From positions 1,250,001 to 1,314,000 of the forward strand of contig NZ_CP013021.1 in assembly GCF_001420915.1 (NCBI RefSeq): a stretch of DNA of 64,000 bases, written 5' to 3'. The notes beneath the pieces are model-generated. The model had not been told where the DNA came from and ran no database searches. It worked only from the letters and a program-made list of their open reading frames with translations. A program made the position numbers and the translations under genes. The stretch is from Agarivorans gilvus (GTDB lineage Bacteria > Pseudomonadota > Gammaproteobacteria > Enterobacterales > Celerinatantimonadaceae). This document shows positions 25,576-36,078 of this stretch, piece by piece; position 1 is the first letter of the stretch, and each line of letters starts with the position of its first letter.

Positions 25576-27508
25576 ATTTTCCATAGGGATAAGCAAGCTC
25601 ATTCGGCGTAAGAAACGGACTTAACTGTTGCTTACGCCGATATTGGTACACCAATTGGTAGGCCAGTACGCTTTGTACGTAATGCCGCGTTTCACGAAAG
25701 GGGATCGACTCCACCCACACGTCGGCCGGCACATCACCGCGCTCATCTAACCAACGATTCACTCGATGAGGCCCAGCATTGTAAGCTGCGGCAGCTAGAA
25801 TACGATTCCCTTGATAGCGGTTCATTAAGCCATCGAAGTAGGCGCTGCCTAGGCGAATGTTATCTTCGGGTTCAAACAATTGCTGGCGAGAGCGATAGCT
25901 AAAGCCAATTTTTCGTGCCGTTTCTTTAGCAGTAGCGGGCATTAGCTGCATCAAACCGCGCGCCCCCACCGGGCTTTGCGCCAAGGGATACATGGCACTT
26001 TCTTGGCGCGCTAGCGCGTACAGCAAACTCGCTTCTAGATGACGTTTATTGGCAAAATACTCAAACTCTTTGCTAAAGCTTAACGGGAAGCGCATTTCTA
26101 ATTGGTCCCACTGTTTAGCAACGATAGACGCTTGCACTGCCAAGTCCTGCCAGTCATTACTTAGGGCCAGTACCCCTAAATCTAACTGACGCAGTAAACT
26201 GGAGCGCCTTAACAGGCCACTCCACTCACTGCGCGCCGAGTAATATTCTTCCAAGGCCAGCAGCTCTTTCACTTTTAACACCGTGGGATGCTGGTTTAAT
26301 TGCTGTAGTACATCTTGGCTGGTTTGATGACGCTGTTCGCCTAACTGATAGGGCTGCTGTAAAAACTGCGCCGCCAAAAAACCGTAATAACTACGCTCTT
26401 TAGCCAGTATCTGTAAGGTCGGCTCGGCTCGCTCTTGCTGGCCTAGAGCCACTAAAGAGCGAGCTTGCCAATAGGTCCAACGTTCGCTGCTTTGTTTAGC
26501 TTGCGGCAAACGAGCAATCCACACACCAATTTGCGGCCAATCTAGCTCGGCAATGGCAAGACGGATCCGCCGCTCTATAATGCTACTATCGGGATGCAAG
26601 CGCAGTTGCCTATCCGCCCACTTTAATAAGGACGGGCTTGGTTCATCGATCACTCGACGAATTAGGTAGGCTTCCACGTTACGGTAGAGCGCAGTAGATT
26701 TAGCGAGTTTTTTTTGCCACCGTTGTAAGTGTTCCACCGCGGCATCTAAGTCTTGGCGCGACAAGCGCTTAATGGCCATCAGGCTAATATCGCGATGGCG
26801 AGCAGAGTTGCCCAAGTTTAACTTGCCAGAGCTGATAACCGACATCGGTTTAGCATAGGCCTCTAACAGCAGTTTGGCATCGGCTTTATTGCTACCAGAG
26901 TACGGTTTTGCTAGGTATTTTAACAAGCCTAACTGCCTAGCTTGAAAGCTGAGCAAGATGCGTTGCCAACGCAAGTCATTGCTAATTTGTCCTGCTTGCT
27001 CCCAGCGCTCAAACAAAGCATCACAAGCCTTGGGGCGTGAACGGCCATACAACCATAACTGCTCCGCGCCCTGCCATGCTTGCTTGTTATTACCTACTTG
27101 CAGTTGGGCGTAAAAATGATGGCATTGTAAATCAACGCTATTGGGTTGCTGTGGATAAAAATTGAGATAGGCTTGCCATTGCTCGCGCCTGGCCAGCTCT
27201 AACATAAAGCGACGTTGTAGAGCAGAACTTAAATAAGACTGGGGGTTTTGCCTAATAAACTGTTCAACTTGCGCTTGAGTAGCCTGCTGTAACTGACCAC
27301 GTAACTGGTAATATTGAAGATAATTAAGCAGGGGATAGTCGACCAATTGCGCCATTAAGCGCTCGGCATTTTGCCATTGCTGCTTACGCTGCAGCTCCCG
27401 CACATCTTTGTATGACTGCTGCTGGGAAGACAGTTGACTGGCCTGAGCTACACTCAAGCATACCATGCAGCTTACCCACACAACGACTCGCCAATACCGC
27501 TGAAACAT
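25565..27508 (-). CDS. slt: soluble lytic murein transglycosylase
   Basis: 647 residues, with an N-terminal signal peptide (VVVWVSCMVCLSVAQA), a long alpha-superhelical region of repeated helices (about 30-460), and a C-terminal goose-lysozyme-like SLT domain. The catalytic Glu lies in ALARQESAMYP (about 507), followed by GARGLMQLMPATA and AAAYNAGPHRVNRWL. Slt70-type enzymes cleave peptidoglycan glycan strands in the periplasm, forming 1,6-anhydromuropeptides. The length is close to E. coli Slt70 (645). It is convergent with pdxH and upstream of nothing in operon; yejF lies 35 bp away on the same strand. Confidence 0.93.
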   Translation of the reverse strand: MFQRYWRVVVWVSCMVCLSVAQASQLSSQQQSYKDVRELQRKQQWQNAERLMAQLVDYPLLNYLQYYQLRGQLQQATQAQVEQFIRQNPQSYLSSALQRRFMLELARREQWQAYLNFYPQQPNSVDLQCHHFYAQLQVGNNKQAWQGAEQLWLYGRSRPKACDALFERWEQAGQISNDLRWQRILLSFQARQLGLLKYLAKPYSGSNKADAKLLLEAYAKPMSVISSGKLNLGNSARHRDISLMAIKRLSRQDLDAAVEHLQRWQKKLAKSTALYRNVEAYLIRRVIDEPSPSLLKWADRQLRLHPDSSIIERRIRLAIAELDWPQIGVWIARLPQAKQSSERWTYWQARSLVALGQQERAEPTLQILAKERSYYGFLAAQFLQQPYQLGEQRHQTSQDVLQQLNQHPTVLKVKELLALEEYYSARSEWSGLLRRSSLLRQLDLGVLALSNDWQDLAVQASIVAKQWDQLEMRFPLSFSKEFEYFANKRHLEASLLYALARQESAMYPLAQSPVGARGLMQLMPATAKETARKIGFSYRSRQQLFEPEDNIRLGSAYFDGLMNRYQGNRILAAAAYNAGPHRVNRWLDERGDVPADVWVESIPFRETRHYVQSVLAYQLVYQYRRKQQLSPFLTPNELAYPYGKSKG

Positions 27509-27543
27509 GATTATGGCGCCCCATTAAACTAAACAACTCGTAT

Positions 27544-29115
27544 TTAGATTAACGCAGCTTCGATTAATCGGCGAGTATATTCTTGCTTAGGCTGAGAAAA
27601 AATTTGTTCGGTTTCGCCCTGCTCTATCATCTGTCCATGCTGCATCACCAGCACTCGATGGCACAGTGCTCGCACTACGGCCAAATCATGGCTAATGAAC
27701 AAGTAGCTAAGGTTATATTTTACTTGCAGTTTTTTTAGTAGCTCTAACAATTGTTTTTGAACCGTGCGGTCTAAAGCCGAGGTGGGTTCGTCCAAAATCA
27801 ATACCTCAGGCTTTAATACCAAAGCGCGCGCCAAAGAAATACGCTGGCGCTGGCCGCCTGAGAATTCATGCGGATAGCGATGCATGCTGCTAGGCTCTAA
27901 GCCTACATCTTGTAAAGCCTGCGCCACCCGCTGCTCAAGTTGCTCTGGCTTAAGTTGAAAATGCAGTTGCAAACCTTCCCCAATGATTTGCAATACCGAC
28001 ATCCGCGGACTGAGACTAGAAAAAGGGTCTTGAAAAACAATTTGCAAATAACGCCGTAGCGGCCGCATTTGCTTCATTTTATATTGGCTAAGCGACTGGT
28101 CCTTAAAGTAGATCTCGCCTTCACTGTCGATTAAGCGCAGCACCGCCTGAGCCAAGGTGCTCTTACCCGAACCGCTTTCGCCCACTACGCCTAAGGTTTC
28201 CCCTCGATGTAACTTAAAATCAATACCGTCAACCGCTTTGATGTGATCAACCGTGCGTTGCAATAAGCCCCGCTTAATCGGGAACCACACCTTCAACTGC
28301 TGAGCTTGTAATAAACACTCTTGCTGAGCTTGCGGTAGTTCGCCGCGCACTGGTTCGGAGTCTAGCAACATTTGGGTATAGGCATGCTGCGGATTTGAGA
28401 ACAGTTGTTCGGTATGCTCCACTTCCACTAGCTCACCATCTTTCATCACCGCCACTCGGTCAGCATAGTGACGAACTACGTTAAGATCATGGCTAATTAA
28501 CAATACTGCCATGCCCAACTTTTGCTGCAGTGTTTTGATTAACTCAAGAATTTGCCGTTGAATGGTCACATCCAGTGCCGTGGTAGGTTCATCGGCAATC
28601 AGCAACTTAGGTTCCACCGCCAGTGCCATGGCTATCATTACTCGCTGGCGCTGCCCACCAGAAAGCTGATGAGGAAAACTGTTTAAACGCTTTTCCGGTT
28701 CACTAATGCCCACTAGGTCCAACAGTTCCAGTACCCGCTTACGCGCCTGTTGTTTACTCAAACCTCGATGAATAAACAACACCTCACTAATTTGCTTTTC
28801 CACGCTGTGTAGCGGGTTTAAAGAGCTTAAGGGCTCCTGAAAAATCATCGAGATTTGATCGCCTCGCAAGGCCTGTAGTAAGTGTTTGGCTTGGTTGAGG
28901 ATCGGTTGCCCTTCTAGATAAACCTCTCCACTAAGCTGGGCGCTTTCACCCAGTAAAGACAAAATAGATAGGGCAGTAACAGACTTACCCGAGCCGCTTT
29001 CCCCCACCAAAGCAAACACTTCACCCTGATAGATATCAAAACTGAGCGGCTTCACTACAGTTTGCCCTTGCCCAAAGCTAAGCGATAACTGTTTAACTTC
29101 TAACAACTTATTCAT
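27544..29115 (-). CDS. yejF: microcin C/oligopeptide ABC transporter, double ATPase subunit YejF
   Basis: 523 residues made of two complete ABC ATPase domains. The first has Walker A GESGSGKS (36-43) and the signature LSGGQRQR; the second has GESGSGKS again (about 312-319), signature FSGGQRQR, and Walker B VLILDEPTSALD. It powers import of peptides through YejB/YejE. It is the last gene of the yejABEF operon: yejE ends 11 bp upstream. Fused ATPases of this form are characteristic of YejF within the Opp/Dpp family. Confidence 0.94.
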   Translation of the reverse strand: MNKLLEVKQLSLSFGQGQTVVKPLSFDIYQGEVFALVGESGSGKSVTALSILSLLGESAQLSGEVYLEGQPILNQAKHLLQALRGDQISMIFQEPLSSLNPLHSVEKQISEVLFIHRGLSKQQARKRVLELLDLVGISEPEKRLNSFPHQLSGGQRQRVMIAMALAVEPKLLIADEPTTALDVTIQRQILELIKTLQQKLGMAVLLISHDLNVVRHYADRVAVMKDGELVEVEHTEQLFSNPQHAYTQMLLDSEPVRGELPQAQQECLLQAQQLKVWFPIKRGLLQRTVDHIKAVDGIDFKLHRGETLGVVGESGSGKSTLAQAVLRLIDSEGEIYFKDQSLSQYKMKQMRPLRRYLQIVFQDPFSSLSPRMSVLQIIGEGLQLHFQLKPEQLEQRVAQALQDVGLEPSSMHRYPHEFSGGQRQRISLARALVLKPEVLILDEPTSALDRTVQKQLLELLKKLQVKYNLSYLFISHDLAVVRALCHRVLVMQHGQMIEQGETEQIFSQPKQEYTRRLIEAALI

Positions 29116-29126
29116 TACTCAGCTAC

Positions 29127-30179
29127 CTATATACGCTTTCTTGGATCAAAGGCATCGCGAGCGGCCTCACCAATAAATACCAACAACACCAAAATAACCG
29201 ACATAGAGAAGAAGGCGGTAACCCCCAGCCACGGAGCTTGTAAGTTGTTTTTACCTTGCGCCACCATTTCCCCTAAGGAAGGAGAGCCCGGTGGCAAACC
29301 AAAGCCTAAATAATCCAAACCGGTTAAGGCGGTTAAACCGCCGATGAAAATAAACGGCATAAAGGTGAGCGTGGCGATCATCGCATTGGGCAAAATATGC
29401 CTAGCCATAATAGCTCTATCGCCCACCCCAAGAGCACGCGCCGCTTTCACATATTCAAGGTTTCGGCCACGTAAGAATTCGGCGCGCACCACATCCACTA
29501 AGCTCATCCAGCTAAACATCAATAAAATAGTTAGCAGCCACCAGAAGCTGGGTTGTACCAAGCTAGATAGTATGATTAACAAGAACATTTGTGGCATGCC
29601 AGACCAAATCTCAATAAAGCGTTGGCCAAACAAATCAACGCGTCCGCCAAAATAACCTTGCATTGCGCCCACCGCGACCCCTATCAGCGAACTACTAATC
29701 GCCAAGACCAGCGCAAATAAAACTGATAGGCGAAAGCCATATAACAAACGGGCAAATACGTCCCGCCCTTGGTCATCAGTACCCAGCCAATTTTCTGCCG
29801 TAGGCGGCGATGGTGAAGGAACGCTTAAGTTAAAATTAATGCTATCGTAAGAAAAACGCACTGGCGGCCATAACATCCAGCCCTGCTGCTGGGTAATCAG
29901 CTCTTGAATATAAGGATCGGCATAGTCGGCTTCGATATCTAAATCGCCACCAAAGTCCAGTTCACTGTATTGCTGAAAAATCGGCATCATCCACTGCTGC
30001 TGATAGCGGATCACAATCGGTTTGTCGTTCGCCACAAACTCAGCAAATAAGCTGATAAAAAACAACACCAGAAAGATCCAAAAACTCCAATAGCCACGAC
30101 GGTTCGCCTTAAACTGCGACCAACGACGCTGATTAATTGGACTGGCTTTAATCCGCTGCCACTGTGCAAGTACCCCCAT
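29127..30179 (-). CDS. yejE: ABC transporter permease YejE
   Basis: A 350-residue inner-membrane permease of the OppC/DppC type. One N-terminal membrane segment (WSFWIFLVLFFISLFAEFVAN) is followed by a periplasmic loop and a core of about five membrane segments. NWLGTDDQGRDVFARLLYG and the EAA-type coupling motif (EYVKAARALGVGDRAIMARHILPN) are both present. It pairs with YejB. Its start overlaps the yejB stop at 30179, and yejF follows after 11 bp. Confidence 0.94.
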   Translation of the reverse strand: MGVLAQWQRIKASPINQRRWSQFKANRRGYWSFWIFLVLFFISLFAEFVANDKPIVIRYQQQWMMPIFQQYSELDFGGDLDIEADYADPYIQELITQQQGWMLWPPVRFSYDSINFNLSVPSPSPPTAENWLGTDDQGRDVFARLLYGFRLSVLFALVLAISSSLIGVAVGAMQGYFGGRVDLFGQRFIEIWSGMPQMFLLIILSSLVQPSFWWLLTILLMFSWMSLVDVVRAEFLRGRNLEYVKAARALGVGDRAIMARHILPNAMIATLTFMPFIFIGGLTALTGLDYLGFGLPPGSPSLGEMVAQGKNNLQAPWLGVTAFFSMSVILVLLVFIGEAARDAFDPRKRI

Positions 30180-31273
30180 TATTGTCTCCCCTCAAAGTTA
30201 ATTCGGGGATCAATCAGGGTGTAAGTGATGTCACTAATTAGCTTTAGAATCAGCCCAATTAAAGTCGACATATACAAGGTACCAAACACTACCGGATAAT
30301 CACGATTCACCACCGCTTCAAAACCGAGTAAACCTAGGCCATCTAGAGAAAAGATCACTTCAATCATAAATGAGCCAGTGAGAAAAATACTGATTAAGGT
30401 CGCTGGCAAGCTGGAAATCACCAACAACATGGCATTACGAAATACGTGACCGTACAACACGCCTCGCTCGCTTAAGCCCTTGGCGCGAGCGGTTAATACG
30501 TATTGTTTATTAATTTCATCGAGAAAGGAGTTTTTAGTTAACATAGTCAGCGTAGCAAAACTACTGATCACCATCGCCGTGACAGGTAAGGCTAAGTGCC
30601 AAAAGTAATCGCCAACTTTACCCAGTAAGCTTAGTTCATCCCAATTGCTTGAAGTAAGGCCACGCAGTGGGAACCAGTCCCAGTAGCTGCCTCCAGCAAA
30701 CAATACAATCAACATAATGGCAAACAAGAAATTAGGAATGGCAAAACCAATGGTGACTAGGGTTGAACTCCACACATCGAAGCGACTACCGTGCTTTACC
30801 GCTTTGCGGATCCCCAGAGGAATGGAAATACCGTAAACCAATAAGGTGGTCCATAAGCCTAGCGATATCGACACCGGCATTTTTTCCAGAATCAATTCCA
30901 CTACCGAACTGTCTCGATAGAAACTATCACCAAAATCAAAACGTAGATAATTACCCAACATCTCAAAATAACGCTGATGCAAGGGTTTATCAAACCCATA
31001 AAGCTGCTCTAGTTCTTGCACCAACTCGGCTGGAAGCCCCTGTGCGCCACGATATTGACTGCTAGAACTTGAACCATTATTAGTTTGAATAATTTCGGTA
31101 TCAATGCCCGAATCCACTCGTCGAGTAGCGGAGGTATCGATGCCCTGAATTTTAGCAATGGCTTGTTCAACAGGCCCACCAGGGGCCGACTGAATGATGA
31201 TGAAATTAAGTGTCATAATCCCCAACAAAGTGGGGATCATTAACAATAAGCGACGCAGAATATAGCTAGTCAT
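30179..31273 (-). CDS. yejB: ABC transporter permease YejB
   Basis: A 364-residue OppB/DppB-type permease. It starts MTSYILRRLLLMIPTLLGI, as is usual, and has a long periplasmic insert (about 30-110). The EAA motif is in QYVLTARAKGLSERGVLYGHVFRN. It forms the membrane channel with YejE for the peptide or microcin C substrates delivered by YejA. It is tightly packed in the yejABEF operon: 6 bp after yejA and a one-base overlap with yejE. Confidence 0.94.
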   Translation of the reverse strand: MTSYILRRLLLMIPTLLGIMTLNFIIIQSAPGGPVEQAIAKIQGIDTSATRRVDSGIDTEIIQTNNGSSSSSQYRGAQGLPAELVQELEQLYGFDKPLHQRYFEMLGNYLRFDFGDSFYRDSSVVELILEKMPVSISLGLWTTLLVYGISIPLGIRKAVKHGSRFDVWSSTLVTIGFAIPNFLFAIMLIVLFAGGSYWDWFPLRGLTSSNWDELSLLGKVGDYFWHLALPVTAMVISSFATLTMLTKNSFLDEINKQYVLTARAKGLSERGVLYGHVFRNAMLLVISSLPATLISIFLTGSFMIEVIFSLDGLGLLGFEAVVNRDYPVVFGTLYMSTLIGLILKLISDITYTLIDPRINFEGRQ

Positions 31274-31279
31274 TGAGGC

Positions 31280-33052
31280 TTATTCTACCCACCAGCTATC
31301 AAGGCCAATACCATATTTAGGGTTGCGAGCAGGACGTTTCAACTTATCCCAATAGGCAACTCGCCAAGCATTTAAATGCCATTGAGGAACCACGTAGTAA
31401 GACCATAATAACACTCTATCCAAAGCCCGCGTGGCGGCGATTAACGCGTCTCTGTCGTCAGCCGCAATCACCGCTTCAATAAGCTGGTCGATAACCGGGT
31501 CTTTAATGCCGATGATATTTCGTGAACCCACATGATCGGCGGCTTTACTGCCCCAAAAATCGCGTTGCTCGTTCCCCGGAGAGGAGGATTGGCCAAAGCT
31601 ACCTACCACCATATCAAAATCAAAACTCTGCACTCGATTCACGTATTGCGACACATCCACTAAGCGGATCTCGGTGCTAATGCCGATTTTTTGTAAATTG
31701 CGGGTATAGGGTAAAACGATGCGTTCGAAACTTTTTTGATACAGCAAAAACTCAATATGCATTTGCTGGCCTTGAGCGTTCACCAGCTTACCCTTGTCTA
31801 ATTGCCACCCCGCGCCCTTCAACAAAGCCAAAGCTTCGCGCATTTGCGGACGCACGTTGCCATCACCGCGGGTTTTATCCAAGCTAAACGGAGTAGTAAA
31901 CAGCTCCTTGGGCAATTGCTCTTTAAACGGACTTAATAAGGCTAACTCTGCCCCTTCAGGTAAACCGGTTGCGGCCAATTCCGAAGCAGCAAAATAACTT
32001 TCGGTGCGCTTATAAGCACCATAAAACAATTGCTCATTGGTCCATTCAAAGTCGAATAATAAACCAATGGCTTTACGAATATCCCGCGATTTAAACATCT
32101 CACGGCGAGTATTAAATACAAAGCCCTGCATGCCCTGTGGATTTTCGTTTTTCAGTACATCGGTATGCACCTTACCACTGTCAAACATTGGCCCCGTATA
32201 GGCAGTTGCCCAATCTTTAGCGCTAGTTTCTAAGCGATAATCAATACGCCCTGCCTTAAATGCTTCTAAAGCTACTGACGAGTCTCGGTAATATTCATAG
32301 TTGATTGTAGCGATGTTATAACGCCCGCGATTAATCGCGAGGTCTTTACCCCAGTAATCCTTGACTAGGCTATAACTAACCGAGCGGCCAGTATCGTATT
32401 CACTTATTTGATAAGGGCCAGAACCTAAAGGCAGGGTTAAATCGGCTTTAGCAAAATCATGTTGCTGCCAAAAATGTTTAGGCAATATCGGTAGCTGGCC
32501 CAAAATCAGCGGTAGCTCTCGGTTTGAACCATCCACAAAATCGAAGCGAACACTTAACTTAGATTCGGCTTTAACCGATTTAACGCTGCCATAATAAGCG
32601 CGATAAAATGGTGCACCCTGCTCCATCAATAAATTAAAGGTAAATACCACATCGTCGGCGGTGACCGGTTCACCGTCATGAAAACGCGCTTGTGGGCGCA
32701 GATTAAAACGCACCCAAGAGCGATCGGCGGGTAAGTCGATAGTCTCGGCTAATAAGCCGTAGAGGGCGAAGGCTTCATCTTGGTTAGCACTTAATAAGGT
32801 ATCGTAGATTTGCCCCACTCCAGCGGCGGGATTACCTTTTACGATGAAAGGATTAAATGTATCGAAGGTTCCCTGCGCTTCATGGGTAATACTGCCTTGC
32901 TTAGGCGCATTAGGATTAACATAAGGGAGATGAGCGAAGTCTGCAGCTAAGGCGGGGGCTCCGTGCATCACTAAAGCGTGGGAACGCACGAATTGTTCGG
33001 CATGGGCAAGGTTAACCAGCAGTAATAAACAAGCCGAAAACAGCCATTTCAT
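31280..33052 (-). CDS. yejA: extracellular substrate-binding protein YejA
   Basis: A solute-binding protein of the peptide/nickel family (SBP type 5), about 590 residues. An upstream ATG at 33085 is in frame, but the ATG at 33052 is preferred: it begins MKWLFSACLLLLVNLAHA, a clear signal peptide cut after AHA, and has AGGAAG upstream. Motifs include HLPYVNPNAPKQG near the mature N-terminus and VRFNLRPQARFHDGEPVTADDVVFTF. In E. coli the YejABEF system imports peptides and the antibiotic microcin C. It is the first gene of the operon. Confidence 0.93.
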   Translation of the reverse strand: MKWLFSACLLLLVNLAHAEQFVRSHALVMHGAPALAADFAHLPYVNPNAPKQGSITHEAQGTFDTFNPFIVKGNPAAGVGQIYDTLLSANQDEAFALYGLLAETIDLPADRSWVRFNLRPQARFHDGEPVTADDVVFTFNLLMEQGAPFYRAYYGSVKSVKAESKLSVRFDFVDGSNRELPLILGQLPILPKHFWQQHDFAKADLTLPLGSGPYQISEYDTGRSVSYSLVKDYWGKDLAINRGRYNIATINYEYYRDSSVALEAFKAGRIDYRLETSAKDWATAYTGPMFDSGKVHTDVLKNENPQGMQGFVFNTRREMFKSRDIRKAIGLLFDFEWTNEQLFYGAYKRTESYFAASELAATGLPEGAELALLSPFKEQLPKELFTTPFSLDKTRGDGNVRPQMREALALLKGAGWQLDKGKLVNAQGQQMHIEFLLYQKSFERIVLPYTRNLQKIGISTEIRLVDVSQYVNRVQSFDFDMVVGSFGQSSSPGNEQRDFWGSKAADHVGSRNIIGIKDPVIDQLIEAVIAADDRDALIAATRALDRVLLWSYYVVPQWHLNAWRVAYWDKLKRPARNPKYGIGLDSWWVE

Positions 33053-33142
33053 GATATGCGCTTCCTTTTGGGTTAATTGAATCATTAACTTAACTAAGAT
33101 CGAACCCTAGTTATAACCGACTCGCAGCCAAAAGTTAACGGG

Positions 33143-35352
33143 CTATCGAGCAAATTTCCCTTGAAAGCGTTTAATGTAGCGTTCCATCGCGTCAACGGGA
33201 ACCGCTTTACTCGATAAGAAGCCCTGATAGAAAGTGCAGCCCTGTTGCTTTAAGTATTCTAGTTGCTGGCGAGTTTCTACCCCTTCGGCAGTCACGGTAA
33301 AACCAAGGTGACTGGCCAAGTCAATCACCGCATCCACAATCGCCATGTCACGGCTATCGCGAGGAATGTCACGAATAAACGAGCGATCGATTTTCAATTC
33401 ATCCACTGGCAAACGTTTTAAATAACTCAAAGACGAATAGCCCGCGCCAAAATCATCGATAGAAAAACGCAAGCCCAGTTCTCTTAACTGCTCCATCTTG
33501 CGAATCGTATCTTCAGCATGGCCCAGCACCACTGACTCGGTCACCTCTAAATTAAGCATCGCGCTATCAATATGGTAACGCGACATCAACTCTTCAACTC
33601 GTTCGGCAAATTCCGGATGATGGAACTGCTTAGCGCTGACATTGACTGACAGTTCCGGTAATAACAAGCCCATGTCTTGCCATTTGTCCATGTACATACA
33701 ACTTTGCTCAAGCACCCACATGCCGATATCGATGATTAAATCCGACTCTTCGGCAATTGGAATAAACTCGGTTGGCGAGACTAAACTTTTACCTTCTGGC
33801 TGCCAACGTACCAGCGCCTCTGCGCCCACCAATTCGCCAGTGGCTACCATGTGTTGCGGCTGAAAATACAATAACAACTCTTGATTAGCCAAGGCGCCTC
33901 GCAGCGCGTTATGCATTTGCAAACGTTTATCGGCCTGGCGCTGCATCGCATCATCAAAAAAGATAACCGTACGTCGTCCCGCCGATTTTGCCTGATACAT
34001 CGCGGTATCGGCTTGTTTTAATAAATCTTCTGCAGTTTGCCCCTTACCAGGAAACAGGGTAATCCCCACGCTGGCACCAATATGTAAAAACTGCTCATCA
34101 AAAGGATAAGGGCTGGAAATGGTCTCAATGAGGCGTTTACCCACAATATTAGCTTGCTGCTCGGCATGCGGGGGCTGTCGCCTAAATCGGCTAGCAATAA
34201 AACAAATTCGTCACCACCTAAACGCGCCAATAAATCGCCTTCGCGAATCAAGCCCTGTAAACGGCTTGCCACCTGCTGCAATATCCAATCACCAGCAGCA
34301 TGGCCTAAAGAATCGTTAATATTCTTAAAATGATCGAGATCGATAAATAACAAGGCGCCAATCACATGCTGCTTTTTGGCCAAACTAAAACAACTGGCTA
34401 ATTCTTCGCGTAACTTACGACGATTAGGCAAGCCTGTAAGCTCATCAAAGTAGGCTAAATGTTGAATTTGCTGCTCGCTGGCGATGGTGGCGGATATATC
34501 TTGCAAGTAAAGTACGTAATGCGACAGCTCTTGACTGGTATTGTATACCGCCGTCATGGTTTCTTGCTGGGTATAAGTTTGACCATTTTTGCGCAGTCGC
34601 TGAACTTCCGCTTGATAACGCAGGCTACCGTCGCTGGCCTTTTTCAGTTGCGGTGCAGGATCGGCAAATAAATCCCCTAATGACTGCCCTAAGACCTCGC
34701 TTTGTTGATAACCCGTGATTCGTGTAAAAGCCTTATTCACTTTAACAATCCGATAATTAGCATCGCTAATTACCATGCCTTCACTGCTCTCAAAGGCTAC
34801 CGCGGCTAAGCTTAATGCTTCGGTTTGTTGACACTTTAACAGTTCACTATTTACACGGGCTAAAAATGGCGCCACCAGCGCATTGAGTGTTTGCTCCGCC
34901 ACTTCCGGCTGAACAAAGCTCAAAGCCAAATAGGCTCGCACGCCGTCACTCTGCTGAATTTGATGCGCCCAAAAACCATGCAGCGGCTGGGCTATTTCAG
35001 GTTGAACGCTAGCGTAGTCGGGGTAATCTTCAGCTAAGTTATGACTACACAGTACCGTAGAGTGGCGCATATCAGCCAACAGGCGAGGAGAAACAGGACT
35101 TAACTTACCTTTAATAAATTGACCATTTCGCCAATAACGAATACAAGGTAAAGAAGGGGTGCGCGCATCTAAATGAGCGATATAAGCTTCACAAGCGCCT
35201 GAATACTCGGCCAACAATTCCAACAGTCGTTCAAAAAAACCATCGCTCGATTGCGTTGCTAAGGCGAGCGCAAGCTCTGATAAAACAGCAGAGAACTGAG
35301 CAGGCGTAAACTGAGAATCCAGGGCAGGTATTTGAGGTTTAGCGTCGTGCAT
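33143..35352 (-). pseudogene. PAS-GGDEF-EAL protein (cyclic-di-GMP turnover), frameshifted (possible sequencing error)
   Basis: Two frames form one protein of about 735 residues. The first (34018-35352) has an N-terminal sensory region (1-195), a PAS domain (about 200-310) and most of the GGDEF domain, with the intact motif RLGGDEF. The second (33143-34144) completes GGDEF (GASVGITLFP ... DTAMYQAKSAGR) and gives a full EAL domain, with EALVRW, SVNVSAKQFH, DDFGAGYSSLSYLK and KIDRSF. The break lies in the five-G run at 34170-34174; one additional G joins them (SPPHAEQQANIVGKRLIE). Both catalytic motifs look competent, so diguanylate cyclase and/or phosphodiesterase activity is possible. No signal peptide or membrane segment was seen. 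Confidence 0.86.
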
Positions 35353-35621
35353 AATAAAAAATGTTAAAGCAAGTCGTCCTTGAGCTTATTATTTAAACCT
35401 TTGTTATTAACACCAACCGCATGTTATTCATTCCAATGTGCCGAATATCCCTGCCAGTTTCAAGACATTTCAAGCATTTTATAATACTTTTTTCTGCGTC
35501 TTCACATTCGTTGATAGAAGCGCAAATTAGTCGTCAGAAATAGTGATCTAGCGCTGGTTTTTTATTTTTTAAAAACGTATTCTGAAATTGAAATAATTAC
35601 TGAATAGTCTTTGGGAGGCTT

Positions 35622-35996
35622 ATGATTATTGATATTACCAGCAAAACCGTTTCTATCACCCCAAGCATTCGTGAGCACATCGCCACGCGTTTTCAAAAAC
35701 TAGAGAAAAACCAAATTCCGCTCATTTCGCCAAAAGTAATTATCACCACCGACAATAAGAAGGTAAAAGTCGAAGCCAAAATTAACTTGCCAAATGGTCA
35801 ACTGTTTGCCAGCGACGAACATCAAGACTTAACAGTTGCGATTAACAATTTGGGGCAAAAGCTGGAACGCCAGCTACATCGCTTCCAGGAAAAGCCGAAT
35901 GCCCATAGAGCTAGCCGCTCAGGAAAAGACTTCCTACGTCAACCCGAAGAAGCGGATGACAACGAAGTCAGTTCAGATGATGAACAAGCCGCATAA
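35622..35996 (+). CDS. raiA: ribosome-associated translation inhibitor RaiA (YfiA)
   Basis: A 124-residue HPF/RaiA-family protein (MIIDITSKTVSITPSIREHI ... VEAKINLPNGQLFASDEHQDLTVAINNLGQKLERQLHR), with an acidic C-terminal tail as in RaiA. It binds the small ribosomal subunit in stationary phase or cold shock and blocks translation. Its position before pheL-pheA matches E. coli and favours RaiA over short Hpf. GGGAGG precedes the ATG by 5 bases. A long hairpin follows the stop. Confidence 0.92.
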   Translation: MIIDITSKTVSITPSIREHIATRFQKLEKNQIPLISPKVIITTDNKKVKVEAKINLPNGQLFASDEHQDLTVAINNLGQKLERQLHRFQEKPNAHRASRSGKDFLRQPEEADDNEVSSDDEQAA

Positions 35997-36009
35997 GCTT
36001 AACTAAATA

Positions 36010-36045
36010 AAGTAATACCAAGCCACTATTCGCTTGGTATTACTT
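36010..36045 (+). terminator. 14-bp hairpin after raiA
   Basis: A perfect inverted repeat, 36010-36023 and 36032-36045 (core AATACCAAGC / GCTTGGTATT, 8-base loop), lies 14 bp past the raiA stop. There is no pure T run after it, so it may be a weak terminator or an RNA-processing/stability element. Confidence 0.5.
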
Positions 36046-36078
36046 GACTTTAGGATGATTGCTTTTTAGTCTGATGCC

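Noticed and set aside
33053..33085. Earlier ATG start for YejA at 33085
   Set aside because: The signal peptide begins at the internal ATG (33052), which has a good ribosome site; the extension would bury the signal sequence.
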